From Blumeriella jaapii (taxonomy: Eukaryota > Ascomycota > Leotiomycetes > Helotiales > Drepanopezizaceae): 64,000 nucleotides of DNA. Each line of letters starts with the position of its first letter. Position 1 is the first letter of the stretch. Position numbers and translations under genes: made by a program. Of the stretch, positions 47,801 to 59,278 are shown piece by piece. The stretch covers positions 1,488,001 to 1,552,000 of the forward strand of contig VWND01000067.1 of assembly GCA_009599575.1 (NCBI GenBank), given 5' to 3'. Below the pieces are notes generated by a model that saw only the letters and a list, made by a program, of their open reading frames with translations, had not been told where the DNA came from and did not search any database.

Positions 47801-49850
47801 TTCGGCTAATAAAGCTTGCGTTTATTACAATTTAATAAGATTTGATATTCGGCCAACCAAGCTTTTCCTAGAATTATATTATAATTTCCGAAGTTAATAA
47901 TTAAAAAAAAAAGTAAACGATTATATTCGATTATTAATAATAAAATTAAAAAGCGTAAAATATATAATTAAATAGCTACGAGTTTTATTATATTCTTTTA
48001 CAAAAAAAAAGCCGAGAAAAATTAAATCAAAAGTTAAAAAAAAAAAAAAAAAAACCTTAATTAGCGCCGAATCGATTAACGTATAACCGTTCGCTTTAAA
48101 ATCGGCGAACGCTTTTATTTTATACGAAAAGCTATTTTTAATAAATATAACGGGAATTATTAATAAATCGCTATTAAAAAGCTTTCGAACGTTAAAATAA
48201 CGCATATCGCGTAATACGCTCAAAAAAAAAGCTTTGCTTAAGCCTGAGCGTTTTTTCGATTAACGGAAAAGCTTTTAATTTTCTTATATGCGTTTTGAAA
48301 ATCTTTTAAAAAAAAGTTTTCGTTTTTATTATTATTATTAAAAAGCGAGTTTTCGGCCGGTTCGATTTTGTTTATATTTATCAGCTTAAAAAAGCTTTTG
48401 GGTAAAACCGAAGGTCGGCTCGTAAAGAATCGTGCAAATTGGCTTTTCTGAATTTTTTAATATAAAATAAAAACGAGCGTTATCGTTAGTCCGATCGAAA
48501 AAAAAAACGCTAAAAAAAGCGTTTTAATATAGAAAAAAAGAAAAAACAGCAAAAAACTGAAAAAAAGCTTATGAAATATTTAAACGATTTTCGTACGTAC
48601 GATTTGATTCGTAATACGCTTTAATTAAAAATCTATTATTTTAATAAATAATAAATTTGGTTAAAAAGCGATTCGCGTATAAAATTCGTTTAGCTAATTA
48701 ATTTTGTTTTTTTTAACAAACGGCGGTAAGCTAATTTTAAAAATCGTTATACGCGCTTATTTCAAATGCAGCTTTTTTCGTAAACGCTTTAGTATTTTAT
48801 CGCGAAAAGCGTTTCGAAGCTGTTTGTTAATTCGTATTTAAGCGTTCGCTGCGAAAATGAAAAATCGCAGATAAAAGCGCTAAAAATCGTCGTGCGTATT
48901 TATTACAAGCATTTTAAATTCGTTTTCGGCCTTTTAAACGTTTAAAAAATCAGCCAGAAAATCGGCGACTTTTTTTATTAATTTTTCGGAAAATATAAAA
49001 TCGGAACGGTTTAAAATACGAGAAGTAAAAAACTTTTTTGCTACGCTTTCGGTTTGATTTAATATATAATTTTTGCGAAATCGATCGTTAGCAAAATAAT
49101 CGTAATAAAATTCGAGATTATCGAAAACTTTAATTTTTTAATAATATGTTTTGTAATTTTTATTATTATTTAATTTAAATTTAAAATTCGAAACGCGCTT
49201 TATACGAGCTAGTCGAAAATCAGCAAATAAATAGGAATTATAACGTTTAAAAAGCGCGCTAAGGTTTTGGCCGTTAGAAAAAGATTTAAAAAAAGTTCGC
49301 GAAAAGCGTGGAAATTGATTTGCAGCGTTTGTTAATTAAAATAAAACGTTGCGAAAAAAAAAGCAGCAGATTCGCGATTGGCAAAAGCACATTCGATAAA
49401 TTTTATTAAACGTTTTAATTAAAAAGTTTATCGCAATCGTATAATTTTTAAAAGTTGTCGTTTACGTTTTTGCGCTTTTTTCAATTGATTTTGCAAAAGT
49501 TTTAACTAAACGCTTTTAGCGCTAAGCTGCAAAAAAAAGATGGCAGGCGAAATAATTAGCGCTTTGTTTTTTTTTTTTGTTTTTCTTTTTTCGGAGAAAA
49601 AACTGTTTTTTAAAAAAAAAAGCTTTTAAAAAAAGCTGCTTTTTCGCTGATTAAAAAAGGAAAGTTAAAATGTAATAACAAAAGCTGAAAAGCTTTGCTA
49701 AAAAAAGAATCGTTAAACAAAAGCTATTTTTCGCGAAATGCGAAAATAAGCTTTTTTACGACCGGTCGATCACTTTGGTATAACCCGTGAAAAATTCGAA
49801 AAAAAAAATAATTTATGCCGTCGCTAGCGTAAAAAAAGAATTGTTAATAA
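44864..49850 (-). pseudogene. GypB integrase to gag and leader (B2, third piece)
   Basis: Resumes the B2 integrase directly after C2 and runs through RNase H (~45840-46200), RT, linker, protease, gag and leader. RT has MFSKAANNKLAFHRPYDYKI to AKKPDGLLRFYIDYRAFNNI, open at 47078-46713. The linker has a long A-run at 47515-47540 and a palindrome at 47602-47634. The protease is open at 48223-47921, with FADFKANGYTLIDSA in place of ADSGA. Gag occupies ~48240-49560 and the leader 49561-49850. All are broken by RIP-type stops. Confidence 0.8.
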
Positions 49851-50120
49851 TATAACGATTTAATTAATCGGAAAGCTAAAAAATCAGTTAATTAATCGCC
49901 GTGTTTATATAATATAAAAAACGAGCTTTTGGTTTTGTAATAAAAATATTTATTTAAAATTAACAATTGCAAAAAGCAAAGGTTGCTAAAAAAAAAAAGC
50001 TTTATATATATAAATAATTTCCACAGTTGATGGAAAAATCCACCAGAAAACCAGGGAGCTTGCAGCTACACGTAGTTGCTGGGATAACACGAAAGGTGGC
50101 AAAAAGAATAAGTCGTCATA
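49851..50120 (-). repeat. GypB 5' LTR (B2)
   Basis: TATAACGAT to CGTCATA, 270 bp. Followed by atatc, the mutated copy of gtatc at 16224-16228. Confidence 0.88.
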
Positions 50121-50125
50121 ATATC

Positions 50126-50152
50126 AGTCTGGTTTTCCTACCTATTTTTATA
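50126..50152 (+). repeat. GypC 3' LTR (C1), last 27 bases
   Basis: AGTCTGGTTTTCC to TTTTTATA, the end of the LTR interrupted at 16228. After it comes ttagc and the RT region of C3. Confidence 0.88.
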
Positions 50153-52060
50153 TTAGCGAATTCGAAAAATTTATTACCGGCCGATTTTTTAGCTTATTAT
50201 TTGATAGCCGATTTATAAAAAAACGATTTGACAATATAGCAATCGGATTTTAATTTTCGTTAAAAAAAAAAAAGTTTTATACGAAGTTTTACGCAATCGA
50301 AAAAAACTATAATTTTCGATTTTACCGAAATAAGCTAATTTACTTTTAACGTTACGTTTTATATTAATATTAAAACCGTGCTTTACGAAGCCTGCCAAAA
50401 AAAAATCTTTTTAATTTTTAAAGCTTTCCAAAATAAAATAATCGAAATATTAAAAAAACGAATTAAATAAAAGATTGTCGAATTCTGCCACGGCTTATAT
50501 AAAAACAAATGGTTTATCGTTGCGAAAAAAAAGGCATTTTTAAATTTATCATCGCAATGGTCGATATAAACAAAATAACGTTACGAAACGCTAACGTGCC
50601 ATTTAACGTCGATTAATTTTTAAACGAATTCGCAAAATTAACGATCGCTTTTTTTTTCGATTTATTTTTAAGCTACGACCATTTAATACTTAATTCACGA
50701 TTTCGAAACATAACGGTAATTTAAACGCTAATCGGTTTGCTGCGTATAACGAAAATACTTATCAATATTATTAATTTAATCGTTTAATTCGTAAAAATCG
50801 TATATAAAATTTTTGTAATTTGTATATTTGATATTGCTTTTTTTTACGTTAACGACGTCGGAATAAAAAACCTTCAATTATATTATAATAATAAAAAAAT
50901 CTTTTTAAAAATTCGACGTTTTATAATAAAATATATTCAAAATATCGATCAAATTATAATTTGCTTCGAAAAAGCCAAAATTATTATTGGCCTTCGATTA
51001 AAGTTTTGCATATTCGAAATAAATATCGTTGATTATATAATTAATAACGCTAATCGTTATTTTTAACGAAAGAAAATTAAAAAAATATACGAATAAAAAA
51101 AGTATTAAAATATCACCGAAACCAAAGCTTTTAGTAGCGTTGTGATTTATTACCGCAATTGAATTAAAAACTTTTTTTAAAAAACCGTATTTATTTACGT
51201 AATAATAAAAAAAAATCGATTTCGTTTAGAAAAAAAAAGCAAAACAAAATTATAAAATTTTTGTAAAACCGATTTACTATCAGCTTTATCGCTTATACGA
51301 ATCGATTACAATTCAAACGCGAAAGAAATTTTTTTAATTATCGACGCTAGCATTTTCGATTGGAAAGCTATATTATAATAAATCGACGAAAACAAAAAGC
51401 GGCATTTTTTACGATTCGAAAGCGGCTTATAATTTTTCGCAAAAACACGCCACGACGCTATAAAACGAAAATATCGAAATGTTTTTAAAAAAATAAAAAA
51501 AATAAAAAACGAATTATATAACGTGTATTTTATTTTAAAAACGAACGCAAAAGTTTTTATCGATTAATTAAATAAGAAAGCTAATAATCTGTCAAAAGCA
51601 TTCGTTATTAATTTAATAATTTAAATAAGATTTATAAATTTCGAAATTAAAAATATTAAAAAAACGATTAATATAATTGCGGACGGCTTTTCCAAACGAA
51701 AACGCTTTTATTCGTTTGATTTCGCTAAACAAAACGAATAAAATATCGACGAATAAATCGCTAACGAAATCGGTTGCTTTGTTATTTGCGTTTTGAATAT
51801 TATAAAACCGAAATTATTCGCGTTGCTATTTCGGCTAGTACCGCGAAAAAAAAATATTAATTTTCGGGCCGAAAAAGCATTCGCGTTATTATTTCGATTA
51901 GCATCGCGAATAAATTTAATCGAAAACGATCGGAATAAGCCGATTAACGACGAAAATAAATTTTTAATCGATAATTACGAAATCGAAAACTTTTATACAA
52001 TTATATATTATTTAATTTTTTTATTCAAATTATTTAGCGTATTTAATTATTAATTTAAAA
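50153..52060 (+). pseudogene. GypC reverse transcriptase and RNase H (C3)
   Basis: RT includes KNKWFIVAKKKAFLNLSSQW (~50500), an IGLLR.TK stretch (~50730) and the catalytic box YVND at 50845-50856, followed by VGIK. An ICFEKAKIIIGLRLKFC block lies at ~50950-51010. RNase H starts at IDASIFDWKA (51340); a later LNRKANDLPKAFVIN-like stretch lies near 51565-51605. A Lys/Glu-rich linker (51793-52053) carries two 33-bp palindromes. The lineage is the fungal gypsy type in which Y(V/L)DDVGVKG is the RT box. Confidence 0.8.
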
Positions 52061-53340
52061 TATTTAAAAACCAAATTTTCGATTATTTTCTAGCCGATAA
52101 AAAACTATATAAAATAAAAAATAATATATATTAAAAACGCTTAGTAATAAATAATAAAACCGATAAGTTTTAAATTATAAAAAAATCCTACGAAACAGTG
52201 TTTTATAAAAAAGCTAAAGCTATTTATTACCGAATTAAAAACGATTTTTAATAAAAAGGATATTTTAACAATTATAAAGCTTTCGTTAAAAGCTGTATTT
52301 TTTATTAAAAACGAAAGCCTGGCCGAAAAAAAAACTTATTATATCCGACGTGATTTTTTGAAATTTAACAAAAAATCAATTTCGATATTATACGCGTATC
52401 GATTACCGACACCGGATATATATATTTCGTATTCGCTATCGACGATTTATTTAAATAATTTAAAAAGCGACTTTTCCGAAACGTTATTTCCGAAGTTAAA
52501 ACGATTTTTTTTTAAAAAACGTTATATATCAATACGGTTTATTTAGCAAATTAGACGTCGATAATAAATCCGAAAACAAAAACGTTATCGAAATTTTTAC
52601 AAAAAAATATAATATTTAACGCATTTAAATCTTAGCTTATAATTCGAAAAGCAACGGATTCATTAAACGAAGTTATAAAAATATTTTCGACGGCTTTTCA
52701 AAAGCTATTCGAAAAAGTTATAAGCGTTGATCGCGGAAATTTTCGAAAATGCTTTTTGTTATGCGTATATATATACACGCTTTTATTAAAGTAATTTTAT
52801 TTTTTATTTAATACGGCAAAAACGCTCGATTGCTTTTAAAAACAAAATGGCTTATATAAAAACTTTATAACGTAATTAAAATAAAAACGAAAGCAAATTT
52901 ATTAATAATAAAATATATATAATTAAACAACCGCGATATAGATATAAAAAAAAAAATAAAAAAAAAAAAAAATTTAAAAAAAGAGGTTTAAAAAAGTTTG
53001 AAATATAACCAAAGTTTAAAAAAAACGCTAATCAAAATAAAAAACTTAATTTTATTTTACGACGTCCAACGCGCTATTGATAAATCGGCCGATATTAAGC
53101 TTAATTATAAATAGCTCGAATTTTACGAAATATACGAAGCCAAATTAAATAAAAGTTATTACAGGCTTACGAAATTCGATAAAACGAAACTGAAAAAAAC
53201 GTTCGCCGCTAATCGATTAAAACGATTTTACAGAAAAAACTAATAAATTTTTTTTTTAAATTTTGATTTAAACACCGATTCCGATTTTAGTGATTCCGAC
53301 GACGATTCCGACCAAAGCGATTAAATTTTTAAAAAAAAAA
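52061..53340 (+). pseudogene. GypC integrase (C3)
   Basis: The zinc domain is partly visible as FVKSCIFYQKRKPG near 52285-52325 (CxxC side, second Cys lost). The core region is open at 52358-52546, with YAYRLPTPDIYISYSLSTIY, the position where V.MP...YIVFARDDLS is expected. Then DFSETLFPK. The C-terminal end (~53190-53250) reads LKKTFAANRLKRFYRKN, followed by an acidic tail. The DDE triad is not intact. Confidence 0.75.
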
Positions 53341-53980
53341 ACTTTTTAAAAAAGTCTGGAAATAATGGGATAATAACTTTGCTATTAAAAACACGATTTA
53401 AATCGTGATTTTATTTATAACCGAAAAAAAAAATATACAAAATTGTTTATTAACTGTTTTATGATTTTATTGCCTATTGTTTTTCCTTTATTATATATAA
53501 TTTTATAAATTTTGTTTTGCTTTATTTATATATAATTTAATTATTTTATTTTATATATATTGTTTATTTTTAAAAAAAGAACTATATTATTTAAAAAATT
53601 TATTATATTTTTTTTTGTTTAATTATACTTTTGTTTACCAAAACAAAAGCTTTATATATATTTAAGCTGTATATTTAATACATTTATATTGCTCGTATAT
53701 TTTACAAAAACTATTTTTTATATATTTTAATATTTGCTACTTTTTGTATTATTTACTTTTTTCGTTATTTTAAACGAATACTTGCCTAAACAGCCATAAT
53801 CCATTAAAAAAACAGCATACGGATTTCCGTAATTTGTAAATATAAATATTTTATAATTTTCGTATTTTTTTTTTATTATTTTTTAATTAATATAACATAT
53901 TTTTTTAATTATTAAACCTATCGATATTATATCGTTTTTTAAATAAAACGTTGTTAAACCTAGCAAATTTATTTTTTATT
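53341..53980 (+). other. GypC pol-X spacer (C3)
   Basis: Matches 12181-12690 and, reversed, 30751-31340. It contains the perfect 16-bp palindrome at 53392-53407 and otherwise AT-rich, CpG-poor sequence. No gene is seen. Confidence 0.6.
53392..53407. promoter_or_regulatory. 16-bp palindrome between pol and X
   Basis: CACGATTTAAATCGTG, perfect. In C2 the same site is CACGATTTAAATTGTG (31301-31316). It lies ~60-100 bases past the end of integrase. Could be a terminator-like hairpin or a protein-binding site. Confidence 0.5.
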
Positions 53981-56345
53981 TATTTTAAAACGGAATTATT
54001 ATACGCAATTCTTCCGAATTTAAATAAGCATATAATATCGTTATTTTAAATTAATAAATAGCTTTCGTAAAAACATTTATAAAACAATTCGATATAATAA
54101 TTAAAAACGTTAACGAATTTTTATTCGATTACGAAAACTTTGTTAAAATTAAATTTATTCGCAAAAGCTATAATTACGATAAGTTTCTGCTAAATACGAT
54201 AACGTTTTAAAAGCTTTTACCGAAATAAAAAAAGCTCGAAATAACAAAAAAAAAAAAATTAACCGGGTTTTGCGCTTTCTGCTAAATTAATAAGAAAAAA
54301 ATATTTAAAAATACGTTTTTAATAAAATTACCGGTATTATTTATTTCGGCATTTCGTTCGCTTTTTCGAAACCATTATTTTTATTAAAAAGGAAATTTGG
54401 ATATTAAACGCTTATATTTTTAAAGCGCAAGTTTTGAAAGCCAATAATCCAAAGGCCCGCAAATTTATAAGCTTTTTTATAGCTATTTGCAAATTAATCG
54501 ACGACGTTATATAATCGCTAAAAAAAATACTAGTCGGCTGCAAAAATTTAAATTTAATTTTTTTTAAAACAAAAAACTAAGCGTCGCTAAATGCGACATT
54601 TTTATACCGAAAAAAAAACAACGACGTTATACCGATATTTTAAATTTACGATAATAAAAAAAACGAAAAAGCTAATATTATATTTGTTTAATTCAAAAAA
54701 ACATACGCGGTAATAATTAATATTTTTAAAACAGCTAAAACAATTCGGCGATTTTTATTTTTAATTATCGAAAACGAATCCGAAAACGAAATTAAAAGCG
54801 TAATAACAAATAACCGCTTATTCGAATACCGGAAATTTATTATATCGATAAAAACGATTCCGAAAAAAGCAAAAACGAAAAACGCAAAAAAGCGCGCCGA
54901 TATTTTCGAAACTTTTTTTATTCGAAAAATTTTTTTTTACGTCGCTAATAAAAAACCAATCGCAAATAAAAACAGTCGGAAATCGACGCCGAATTATAAC
55001 TTTTAAATTAATTAAAAAAAAACGCGACGATTTTATAAAATCAAATTTAAAAAATATCGTTATTTCGAAAAAAAAAATTTAAACGATTTTGATTTTGATT
55101 TTTTAAGATTTAATACGCAAATATCAAAAACGCTTGCTGCGTTTAAAAACGTCGTACTATTTGCATTAATATTTTAAATTTTAATAAAAGCGTTTAAAAT
55201 TTCGATTATTATACGATTCGATCGAAAAAGCTTAGAAAAAAATATCGAAATTAACGCGAAAGAAGTTATACAAAAAGCATAAAATCAGATTATTTCATTT
55301 AAAACTTTTGCTTTCGACGACGTTACGATTTAAAAATTTTTTTTCGATATTTTTACGCAAATATTAAATAAATCCGTTAGCTTTTTTTTTTATTTTAAAC
55401 AAAAATTCATTCAAATTTTTTTCGGAAAATTGCAAATATAATACGCTAAAGCAAATTTTTTTTTTTAAAAAAAGATAATCCGTTTTTATTCGAGCTTTTT
55501 TTCGCTGAAAAACTTCGATTTTTTTATTTCGTTTTTACGAATAACGTCAACGTTAAAAAAAAAACGGCAAACTTTGCTATTTTTATATACGTTATTACGC
55601 GGCGTATTACGATTTGATTATATAAAAAATCGACGTGATCGGCTTCGCTAACCGATTCGCTGCTATTAGAAACTCGGACTACGACGTATTCGAAATTAAT
55701 TTTAATAATTAATTTATATTCCGACGAAAAACTGCGAAAATTATTAAAACGCAAATTAAAACTTATTTAAGCTACGCAAATTTTAAAACAAATTTTAAAG
55801 TTTTCGGCGCGATTATAAAACTCGATTGAAATAAAAAAAAATAAAAACAACGAATATTTTTAAAAGCCGACTTTTTTGGCTTTTCGACCGAAAATATATT
55901 TTAAAATTTATTTAAATTAAATTGCGAATTTGTTAATTACGTAAGATTTTACAACGGAAAAAACAAATTACTGTTGCATTTTAGAAAAAAAAAAATTTAT
56001 ATATAAATATTATTTTCGATTAATTAAAATTTAAAAAGCCCTTATAGTTTTTTTCGCTACTATGCTTTACAATTTTGTTTAATAAGCTTTTAAAATGCAC
56101 TCCGGCTTTTATTTCGCTGTTTTAATTATTCGAAACTTCGGAAACTGCTGCTTCGTAGCATATTTTAACGTTTCGATCGCTTTAAGTTTCGCTGGTCCCG
56201 ATTGTATTATAATTATAAAATTCGATATCGCCGATTTTTTTTAAAAAAAAAATCGAAAATCTTATCGACGCTATTTTCGATTATTACGTTTTGCTTACAT
56301 TCGTATATAATTCGGAAATAATCGAAGCTTATTTATAATTATACC
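53981..56345 (+). pseudogene. GypC extra coding region X (C3), 5' three quarters
   Basis: Colinear with C1 from ~12690 to ~15060, cut by B5 in the ...AYLQLYHDAK region. Blocks seen include KQFDIIIKNVNEFLFDYE (~54080), RRFLFLIIENESENEIKSVI (~54750), GFANRFAAIRNSDYDVFEIN (~55640) and FGLSTENIF.NLFKLNCEFV (~55880). The last two are readable without a stop inside. Frames switch at poly-A and poly-T runs. Confidence 0.6.
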
Positions 56346-56609
56346 TGTGACGATTCACTCTTTTGCCTCTCGTATGTCACCCCAGCAACTACGTATAGCT
56401 GCAAGCTCCCTGGTCTTCTGATGGGTCTCCTATCAACTGTGGAAACTATTATATATATAAGGCTCTTTCCCTTTAGCAACCTTTGTCTTTTGCAATTATT
56501 GATTTTAAATGAATATTTTTGTTACAAAACCAAAAGCTCGTTTTATATTATATAAACACAGCGATTAGTTAATTAATTTCTTAGCTCTTCGATTAATTAA
56601 ATCGTTATA
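56346..56609 (+). repeat. GypB 5' LTR (B5)
   Basis: TGTGACGATTCAC to ATCGTTATA, 264 bp, plus orientation. The first 120 bases are among the best preserved GypB LTR sequence. A leader with the CGCTAGCG palindrome (~56631-56638) follows to ~56900. Confidence 0.9.
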
Positions 56610-56899
56610 TTATTAATAACTTTTTTTTTACGCTAGCGACGGCGTAAACTATTTTTTTTTCGAATTTTTTACGAATTATATTAAAATGATCGATCGGTCG
56701 TAAAAAAGCTTATTTCCGCATTTCGCGAAAAATAGCTTTTGTTTAACGATCTTTTTTTCAGCAGAGCTTTTCAGCTTTTATTATTATACCTTAATTTTTT
56801 TTCTTTTAATCAGCGAAAAAGCAGCTTTTTTCAAAAGCTTTTTTTTCTGAAAAACAGTCTTTTTCCCGAGAAAAAAAACAAAAAAAAAGGCAAAGCGCT

Positions 56900-58240
56900 A
56901 ATTATTTCGCCTGCCATTTTTTTTTTGCAGCCTAACGCTAAAAGCGTTTAGTTAAAACTTTTGCAAAATTAATTAAAAAAAACGCAAAAGCGTAAACGAC
57001 AATTTTTAAAAATTATACGATTGCGACAAATTTTTTAATTGAAGCGTTTAGTAAAATCTATCGAACGTACTTTTGCTAATCGCGAATCTGCTATTTCTTT
57101 TTTTTTTCGCAACGTTTCATTTTAACTAACAAACGCTGCAGACCAATTTCTACGCTTTTCGCGAATTTTTTTTAGATTTTTTTTTGACGGCCAAAATCTT
57201 AGCGCGCCTTTTAAACGTTATAAATCCTATTTATTTGCTGATTTTCGATTAGTTCGTATAAAACGCGTTTCGAATTTTAAATTTAAACTAAATAATAATA
57301 AAAATTACAAAATACGCCATTGAAAAACTAAAGTTTTCGACAATTTCGAATTTTACCACGATTATTTCGCTAACGATCGATTCCGCAAAAATTATATATT
57401 CGATCAGACCGAAAGCGTAGCAAAAGAGTTTTTCACCCCGCGTATTTTAAACCGTTTCGATCCTATTCTTTCCGAAGAATTAATCAAAAAGGTCGCCGAT
57501 TTTCTGGCCGACTCTTCCGACGTTCAAAAGGCCGAAAACAAGTTTAAAATGCTTGCAATAAATACGTACGACGATTTTTAGCGATTTTATCTGCGATTTT
57601 CTATTTTCGCAGCAAACGCCCAAATACGAATTAATAAATAGCTTCGGAACGCTTTCCGCGATAAAATACCAAATCGTTTACGAAAAAAGCTGTATTTAAA
57701 ATAAACGCGTACAACGACTTTTAAAAATTAGCTTACCGCCGTCCGTTAAACAAAATAAAATCAATTAGCTAAACGAATTTTATACGCGAATCGTTTTATT
57801 AAATCTATCATTTATTAAAATAATAGATTTTTAACTAAAACGTATTACAAGTCAAATCGTACGTACGAAAGTCGTTCAAATGCTTTATAAGCTTTTTTTT
57901 AATCCCCTGCTGTTTTTTCTTTTTTTCCACGCTAAAACGCTTTTTTTGGCGTTTTTTTTTTTCGATCGGACCAACGATAACGCTCGTCTTTTATTTTATA
58001 TTAAAAAGTTTAAAAAAGCTAATTTGCACGACTTTTTACAAGCCGACTCTCGGTTCTATCCAAAAGCTTTTTTAGGCTAGTAAATGTAAACGAGGTCGAA
58101 CCGGCCGAAAATTCGCTTTTTAATAATAATAATAAAAACGAAAACCCTTTTTTAAACGATTTCCAAAACGCATACGAAAAAGTTAAAAGCTTTTTCGCTA
58201 ATCGAAAAAACGCTTAAACCTAAGCAAAACCTTTTTTTTA
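56900..58240 (+). pseudogene. GypB gag (B5)
   Basis: Best readable GypB gag. Capsid-like blocks: NFEFYHDYFANDRFRKNYIF (~57345-57400), SVAKEFFTPRILNRFDPIL (~57415-57470), KVADFLADSSDVQKAENKF (~57500-57545), FKMLAINTYDDF (~57543-57580) and RFSIFAANAQIRINK (~57595-57640). The C-terminal open piece 57880-58080 ends KKANLHDFLQADSRF.PKAFLG. Gag is expected to self-assemble around the RNA. No intact zinc knuckle is seen. Confidence 0.72.
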
Positions 58241-58434
58241 AGCGTATTGCGCGATATACGTTATTTTAACGTTCGAAAGCTTTTTAATAGCGATTTATTA
58301 ATAATTTCCGTTACATTTATTAAAAATAGCTTTTCGTACAAAATAAAAGCGCTCGCCGATTTTAAAGCGAACGGTTACGCGTTAGTCGATTCGGCGCTAA
58401 TTAAATTTTTTTTTTTTTTTTTTAAACTTTTAAT
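58241..58434 (+). pseudogene. GypB protease (B5), interrupted
   Basis: MRDIRYFNVRKLFNSDLL, then YKIKALADFKANGYALVDSA (open 58247-58447). The active site ADSGA is changed to ADFKA. It ends in a T-run and is cut at 58434 by the C4 LTR. Confidence 0.8.
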
Positions 58435-58701
58435 TGTAAAACGGTGATACCTTGTATTGATAGGAGCTGGTAGTTTTAGCTATGGTCGAGGCATAAACCC
58501 CTTCGAGACCCCCTGCCACTGACTACCTTCAACAGGTATAAGAGCAAGGCATCCTTTTAAATAATACTATAGGCACGCAATCCAATTCATATTTTTACTT
58601 ATTTTTTTTTTTCTTTTTTCAGCTTTTTTTAAAAATTCCTTAGATTATTTTATCCACCGATATATGGCCGTATCAGTCTGGTTTTCTTATCTACTTTTAT
58701 A
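58435..58701 (+). repeat. GypC 5' LTR (C4)
   Basis: TGTAAAACGG to CTTTTATA, 267 bp, the best preserved GypC LTR (left end intact). Leader 58702-59278 carries the primer-binding region and the hairpin at 59189-59210. Confidence 0.9.
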
Positions 58702-59278
58702 TTTAGTAATTTACGCAGAGATTTAAAACTTCGGTGTTTCGTTTTTATATATTCGCCGATGCATTTTTCAAATTCACAATTAAAATCGACTTCGATATTT
58801 CGCTATTACGGCTTGAAAAATCTCTTATATAATATTATTCGCAGCTGTATTATATAAAAGACCTTTAATAGCTTTTTTTATTTTGCGCATAATTATTAAA
58901 TTACAAAAATATAATATATTTTAGAAACGTTTGAAATTACGGTCAGGCAATTTTGAACCGTGCGAAGTTTAAAGCTCGAAAATCGCTTTTTTGTTTAAAA
59001 ATAATAAATCGAATATTGGTTCGTACGCTTCGACCGCTGCGCTCGGCTTTTCTAAATTAGATTTCTTTTGGTCAAACGCTTGGCGAAAACTTAATTTTTT
59101 GATTTTACGCTTTGTAATTGTAGCAATTATAATTTGCGGCTTTTTATTAAAAATAATAAGGAGATGGCTGTACGTATATTGGCCTAAGCTACGGAATATC
59201 GAAACCGTGGATTATATAGCAATATTATATTAATTTAATTAATTTATTAAAAAACAATTTTTTTAATATATTATTTAA

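Larger units (their letters stand above)
50153..56345 (+). mobile_element. GypC copy C3, RT to X, outermost element
   Basis: Plus-strand GypC that hosts C1 at its left (target ttagc, 50153-50157) and B5 at its right (after atacc). Everything else in the window is nested directly or indirectly inside this copy, whose ends lie outside on both sides. Confidence 0.88.
56346..58434 (+). mobile_element. GypB copy B5, 5' LTR to protease
   Basis: Plus-strand GypB inserted in X of C3. LTR, leader, gag and protease are followed by C4, which interrupts it after ...CTTTTAAT. The rest of pol lies right of the window. Confidence 0.87.

Noticed and set aside
55524..55754. 76-codon minus-strand frame with Ser-rich part
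   Set aside because: Antisense to X in C3, overlapping the GFANRFAAIRNSDYDVFEIN block; judged a shadow.
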